DNA of 64,000 nucleotides from an uncultured Mollicutes bacterium (GTDB lineage Bacteria > Bacillota_I > Bacilli_A > RFN20 > CAG-826), in contig UQXJ01000007.1 of NCBI GenBank assembly GCA_900545015.1, forward strand, positions 1-64,000, written 5' to 3'. Positions 61,400 to 64,000 of this stretch are shown in pieces (position 1 is the first letter of the stretch; the number at the start of each line of letters is the position of its first letter). The notes under the pieces are model-generated. The model searched no databases. It had not been told where the DNA came from and worked only from the letters and a program-made list of their open reading frames with translations. The position numbers and the translations under genes were made by a program.

Positions 61400-61433
61400 T
61401 AATCCACAATTTCCACACACATTATTATTACTA
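61400..61433. other. Origin unwinding element: two DnaA boxes plus DnaA-trios
   Basis: Between dnaA and dnaN: boxes TAATCCACA (61400-61408) and ATTTCCACA (61409-61417), then TTATTATTACTA (61422-61433). The complement of the latter read 3'-5' gives AAT-AAT-AAT-GAT, four consecutive matches to the DnaA-trio consensus that directs strand opening in B. subtilis, with the same order and polarity. Confidence 0.75.
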
Positions 61434-61450
61434 AATAAAGGAGTATATAA

Positions 61451-62569
61451 ATGAAATTTATTATTAACCGAGAAGAATTTTCAAAACGAATTCAAAACGC
61501 TTCAAGAATCATTAACTCAAATAATCCTCTTCACTCATTGAGAATGATTAAACTTGAACTTACAGCTGATGGACTTGTAATTACTTCATCTAATGGCGAA
61601 CTCAATGTCCAAACAACTATTTTCCCATTTTTAGATAATAAACAAATATTACGTAACACAGAAGAAGGCGGTGTTTTAGTTGATGCTAAATTAATTACTG
61701 AAATCGTTAAACGTTTAGATGGTGATGAAATTAAATTTGAAGTTTTAGATGGAAGCTTAGCTAAAATTGAAGGCTCTTCTTCAAACTATAATTTAAATGT
61801 TGTAAGAGTCGAAGAATTTACAGATTTAGATTTCTCAAAGAGTGGCTCTCAAGTTCAAATTTTATCTAAAGATTTATTAAGTGCTATTAATGAAGTTGCT
61901 TTCGCTGCTTCTTTAAAAGATCAACGTGTTTTAAATGGTGTTAATGTTGAATGTACATGTTCTTCTTTAACTTTTACAGCAACTGATGGTGCTCGTCTTG
62001 CTAAAAAAGTAATCGATATAGAAAATAAAGACGTCTTTAATGTCATTATCCCTTCAAAAACACTCCTAGAAGTCGCAAGGACACTCGAAAATGAAAAAGA
62101 GATTGAAATATATGTCAGTGAGAAAAAAGTTGTTTTCTCGTTTAAAGACACAATTATTTCATCAAAATTAATTAGTGGTGATTATCCAAATGTTAGAAAC
62201 GTAATTCCTAAGAGCTTCAATTATTTCTTAGAAGTTAATGCTCAAGACTTCTTATCTTCAATGAGTAAGGTTTCTTTCTTATCAAGTGAAAGAGAAAGTG
62301 TCGTTAAAGTTGTTATGCAAGAAGGTAAGGTTGTGATTTCTTCTAAATCAGAAGGAAACGCTACTGCTGATGCCTTAATTAATTTATTTAAATATAGTGG
62401 TGAGAAACTTGAAATCTCATTCAATTCAGAATTTGTCTCTAACGCAATTAGAGCTCTTGGATCACAAGATGTTTTAATTAGCTTTGTTGGTGAAATGAAA
62501 CCATTCACAATCACAAACAAAGAAGATCCAAGTATTATTCAACTTGTTACACCTGTTAGAACCTATTAA
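61451..62569 (+). CDS. dnaN: DNA polymerase III beta sliding clamp
   Basis: 372 residues with three clamp domains. MKFIINREEFSKRIQNASRIIN at the start, SKDLLSAINEVAFAASLKDQRVLNGVNVE in the middle, and the C-terminal QLVTPVRTY where most clamps end in (L/M)PMR(L/Y). AAAGGAG precedes the ATG. Confidence 0.97.
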   Translation: MKFIINREEFSKRIQNASRIINSNNPLHSLRMIKLELTADGLVITSSNGELNVQTTIFPFLDNKQILRNTEEGGVLVDAKLITEIVKRLDGDEIKFEVLDGSLAKIEGSSSNYNLNVVRVEEFTDLDFSKSGSQVQILSKDLLSAINEVAFAASLKDQRVLNGVNVECTCSSLTFTATDGARLAKKVIDIENKDVFNVIIPSKTLLEVARTLENEKEIEIYVSEKKVVFSFKDTIISSKLISGDYPNVRNVIPKSFNYFLEVNAQDFLSSMSKVSFLSSERESVVKVVMQEGKVVISSKSEGNATADALINLFKYSGEKLEISFNSEFVSNAIRALGSQDVLISFVGEMKPFTITNKEDPSIIQLVTPVRTY

Positions 62570-62635
62570 TTTAAGCGATTTTTGCTTTTGGTGTACCCCT
62601 ATACGATAAAACTCTAAAAATCTTTATTTTTAACT

Positions 62636-62660
62636 TCCTTTAATATATAATATTAAAGGA
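62636..62660 (+). promoter_or_regulatory. Inverted repeat over the S4-gene Shine-Dalgarno
   Basis: TCCTTTAATAT and ATATTAAAGGA, separated by ATA, form an 11-bp stem whose 3' arm contains the AAAGGA ribosome site. TATAAT at its centre could also be a -10. Confidence 0.5.
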
Positions 62661-62669
62661 GTTTTTTAT

Positions 62670-62891
62670 ATGGAAAAGATGGTAAGGAAAATCAAAATTG
62701 ACACTGAATTTATAACACTTGGACAATTTTTAAAATTTGCTGATGTTATAACTAACGGTGGTGAAGCTAAAGAATTTATTATGTCTCATTCAATCTTAGT
62801 AAATGATGAAGATTGTAAAATGAGAGGTAAAAAATTACGTCCATCTGACAAAATTATAATTGATAACTCTATGTTCTTTGAAATCGAATAA
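62670..62891 (+). CDS. yaaA: YaaA/RlbA-type S4-domain protein
   Basis: 73 residues, a minimal S4 RNA-binding domain: DTEFITLGQFLKFADVITNGGEAKEFIMSHSILVNDEDCKMRGKKLRPSDKI. The dnaN-yaaA-recF order is that of Bacillus. Stop overlaps recF start (TAATG). Implicated in large-subunit biogenesis in relatives. Confidence 0.93.
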   Translation: MEKMVRKIKIDTEFITLGQFLKFADVITNGGEAKEFIMSHSILVNDEDCKMRGKKLRPSDKIIIDNSMFFEIE

Positions 62892-63961
62892 TGGTAGTTA
62901 ATAAATTAGAACTTATAAACTTTAGAAATTATTTAAATTTATCTTTAAATTTTAATAACAAGATTAATTTTATCGTCGGAGAAAATGCAGAAGGTAAAAC
63001 AAATCTTGTTGAAGGAATTTATACACTTAGCTTAGCTAAATCATTTAGAACTCAAAATACAATTGAACTCATTAAAAATAACAAAGAAAAAGCAATCGTT
63101 AAAGGAACTATTGTTTCACTATCAAACTATAAAAAAGTCGAAATTGAATTTAATAAATTTGGCAAAAAAGTTCTTATAAATTCCAAACCAATAAAGAAAA
63201 TTAGTGAATTAAATAAAATACTTAATGTTATTTATTTTATTCCAAAGGATGTAATTTTGTTAAAAGACACTCCTAAAAGTCGTCGTCAATTTCTCGATTT
63301 ATCAATTTCAAAATTAAATAATGATTATCTTAAAAATGTTATTAATTATGAAAAAATCTTGAAAGAAAGAAATGATTTACTTAAAACTTATCCTTTGAAT
63401 AATACTTTATTTGACATTTTAACTGATAATCTAATTGAATTATCAAAAGAAATTTATAAAAGTCGCCGCGATTTTGTAGATGAAATAAATTTATATATTT
63501 CTGAAATTTATAATCGCGTTTCAATGAATAAAAATAAGAAAGTTTTTGTTAAATATCTAACTTACATAAATGATTATGATTCTTATTATGAAATCGCAAA
63601 AAAGAAATTTAACGAATTGAAAGAGGATGAATTTAAAAAGAAACAAACACTTCTTGGAATACAAAAAGATGATTTCAAAGTTTATTTAGATGATTTAGAT
63701 GCTTCACTTTATGGTTCGCAAAGTGAAAATAGATTATCTGTGTTATCTTTAAAACTTGCAAATTATTTCATTGCTAAAGATGAAAAACCTGTAATTATTC
63801 TTGATGATATTCTTAGTGAATTTGATGATGAACACGAAAAGAATTTATTAAATTACCTTAATGATTTTGGACAAATATTTATTACAGGATGTAAAAAAAG
63901 CAAATATTACACTTCAACTTACTATGAAGTTACTAATAAAAAAGTAGAGATAAAGGAGTAG
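62891..63961 (+). CDS. recF: DNA replication and repair protein RecF
   Basis: 356-residue ABC-type ATPase of the RecFOR pathway: KLELINFRNYLNLSLNFNN, Walker A IVGENAEGKTNLVEGI, a coiled-coil middle, signature-like SQSENRLSVLSLKLA and Walker B VIILDDILSEFDDEHE. Overlaps the S4 gene by one base and precedes gyrB. Confidence 0.96.
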   Translation: MVVNKLELINFRNYLNLSLNFNNKINFIVGENAEGKTNLVEGIYTLSLAKSFRTQNTIELIKNNKEKAIVKGTIVSLSNYKKVEIEFNKFGKKVLINSKPIKKISELNKILNVIYFIPKDVILLKDTPKSRRQFLDLSISKLNNDYLKNVINYEKILKERNDLLKTYPLNNTLFDILTDNLIELSKEIYKSRRDFVDEINLYISEIYNRVSMNKNKKVFVKYLTYINDYDSYYEIAKKKFNELKEDEFKKKQTLLGIQKDDFKVYLDDLDASLYGSQSENRLSVLSLKLANYFIAKDEKPVIILDDILSEFDDEHEKNLLNYLNDFGQIFITGCKKSKYYTSTYYEVTNKKVEIKE

Positions 63962-63964
63962 AAA

Positions 63965-64000
63965 ATGGAAGAAAAAAACGAAAAAGAAGTCAATAAACTT
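63965..64000 (+). CDS. gyrB: Start of DNA gyrase subunit B (cut by window edge)
   Basis: ATG 63965 preceded by AAAGGAG. Only twelve codons (MEEKNEKEVNKL) are visible; the identification rests on the conserved recF-gyrB order. Confidence 0.6.
   Translation, partial: MEEKNEKEVNKL

Noticed and set aside
1..64000. CRISPR arrays, insertion sequences, prophage, tRNA and rRNA genes
   Set aside because: No regularly spaced repeats, transposase or integrase genes with terminal repeats, or cloverleaf sequences other than the tmRNA acceptor domain were found by eye.

Overview
The window is a contiguous piece of a low-G+C (roughly 30% by eye) bacterial chromosome spanning the replication origin. Gene content and order (rpmH-rnpA-yidC-jag-mnmE left of dnaA; dnaA-dnaN-S4 protein-recF-gyrB right of it; dnaX-ybaB-recR-tmk-holB-ricT-rsmI; pth-mfd-rqcP-tilS-ftsH-dusB-lysS; gdpP-rplI-dnaB) are those of the Bacillota. 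TGA is used as a stop (for example mfd, the yycJ-like gene, rnpA), so the code is standard and not mycoplasmal. The clusters are condensed: the sporulation, yabA and divIC genes that sit in them in Bacillus are absent. I infer an uncultured, host-associated, non-sporulating member of the Bacilli (Erysipelotrichia/RF39/Acholeplasma neighbourhood). That rank is inference.

Layout. 1-1,770: tail of an unknown gene, then a comFC-like gene cut off before its PRPP motif, and comFA with an apparent ATT start. 1,838-4,814: prfA-prmC-tsaC-rpiB operon (minus strand). 5,086-11,429: dnaX to rsmI operon (plus). 11,426-16,505: pyrG, an RluA-type pseudouridine synthase, a DUF1538 membrane protein and two PII-like proteins (minus). 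16,610-22,250: glucokinase, then an accessory metabolic group (acetolactate decarboxylase, KdgT-type permease, GldA-type dehydrogenase, divergent PucR/CdaR-type regulator). 22,311-22,665: tmRNA. 22,785-23,912: a DUF1189-like membrane protein under a palindromic operator. 23,963-29,471: gdpP-rplI-dnaB-yycJ-rlmH-orf113 (minus). 29,560-31,140: a 526-aa orphan. 31,177-42,623: rpsF-ssb-rpsR, lysS, dusB, ftsH, tilS, rqcP, mfd and pth (minus). 42,815-47,356: TetR plus a heterodimeric ABC exporter. 47,409-48,980: FGGY kinase (minus). 49,124-51,799: ppdK. 51,944-59,549: ten-gene rpmH-to-orf83 operon (minus). 59,550-61,450: bipartite origin around dnaA. 61,451-64,000: dnaN, an S4 protein, recF and the start of gyrB.

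Functionally the window is mostly housekeeping: replication and its initiation, DNA repair, tRNA/rRNA modification, ribosomal proteins, c-di-AMP turnover, membrane insertion and ribosome rescue. The less ordinary points are: a 31-bp dispersed motif in at least five places, two of them inside genes; an ~84-residue insertion in the catalytic nucleotide-binding domain of the ABC exporter; a YidC with a ~330-residue outward-facing lipoprotein-like domain; the DUF1538/PII membrane system downstream of CTP synthase; an ATT start whose Shine-Dalgarno sits in a terminator stem; several probably leaderless promoters; and DnaA-trios between dnaA and dnaN. No CRISPR array, insertion sequence, prophage, tRNA or rRNA gene was seen.
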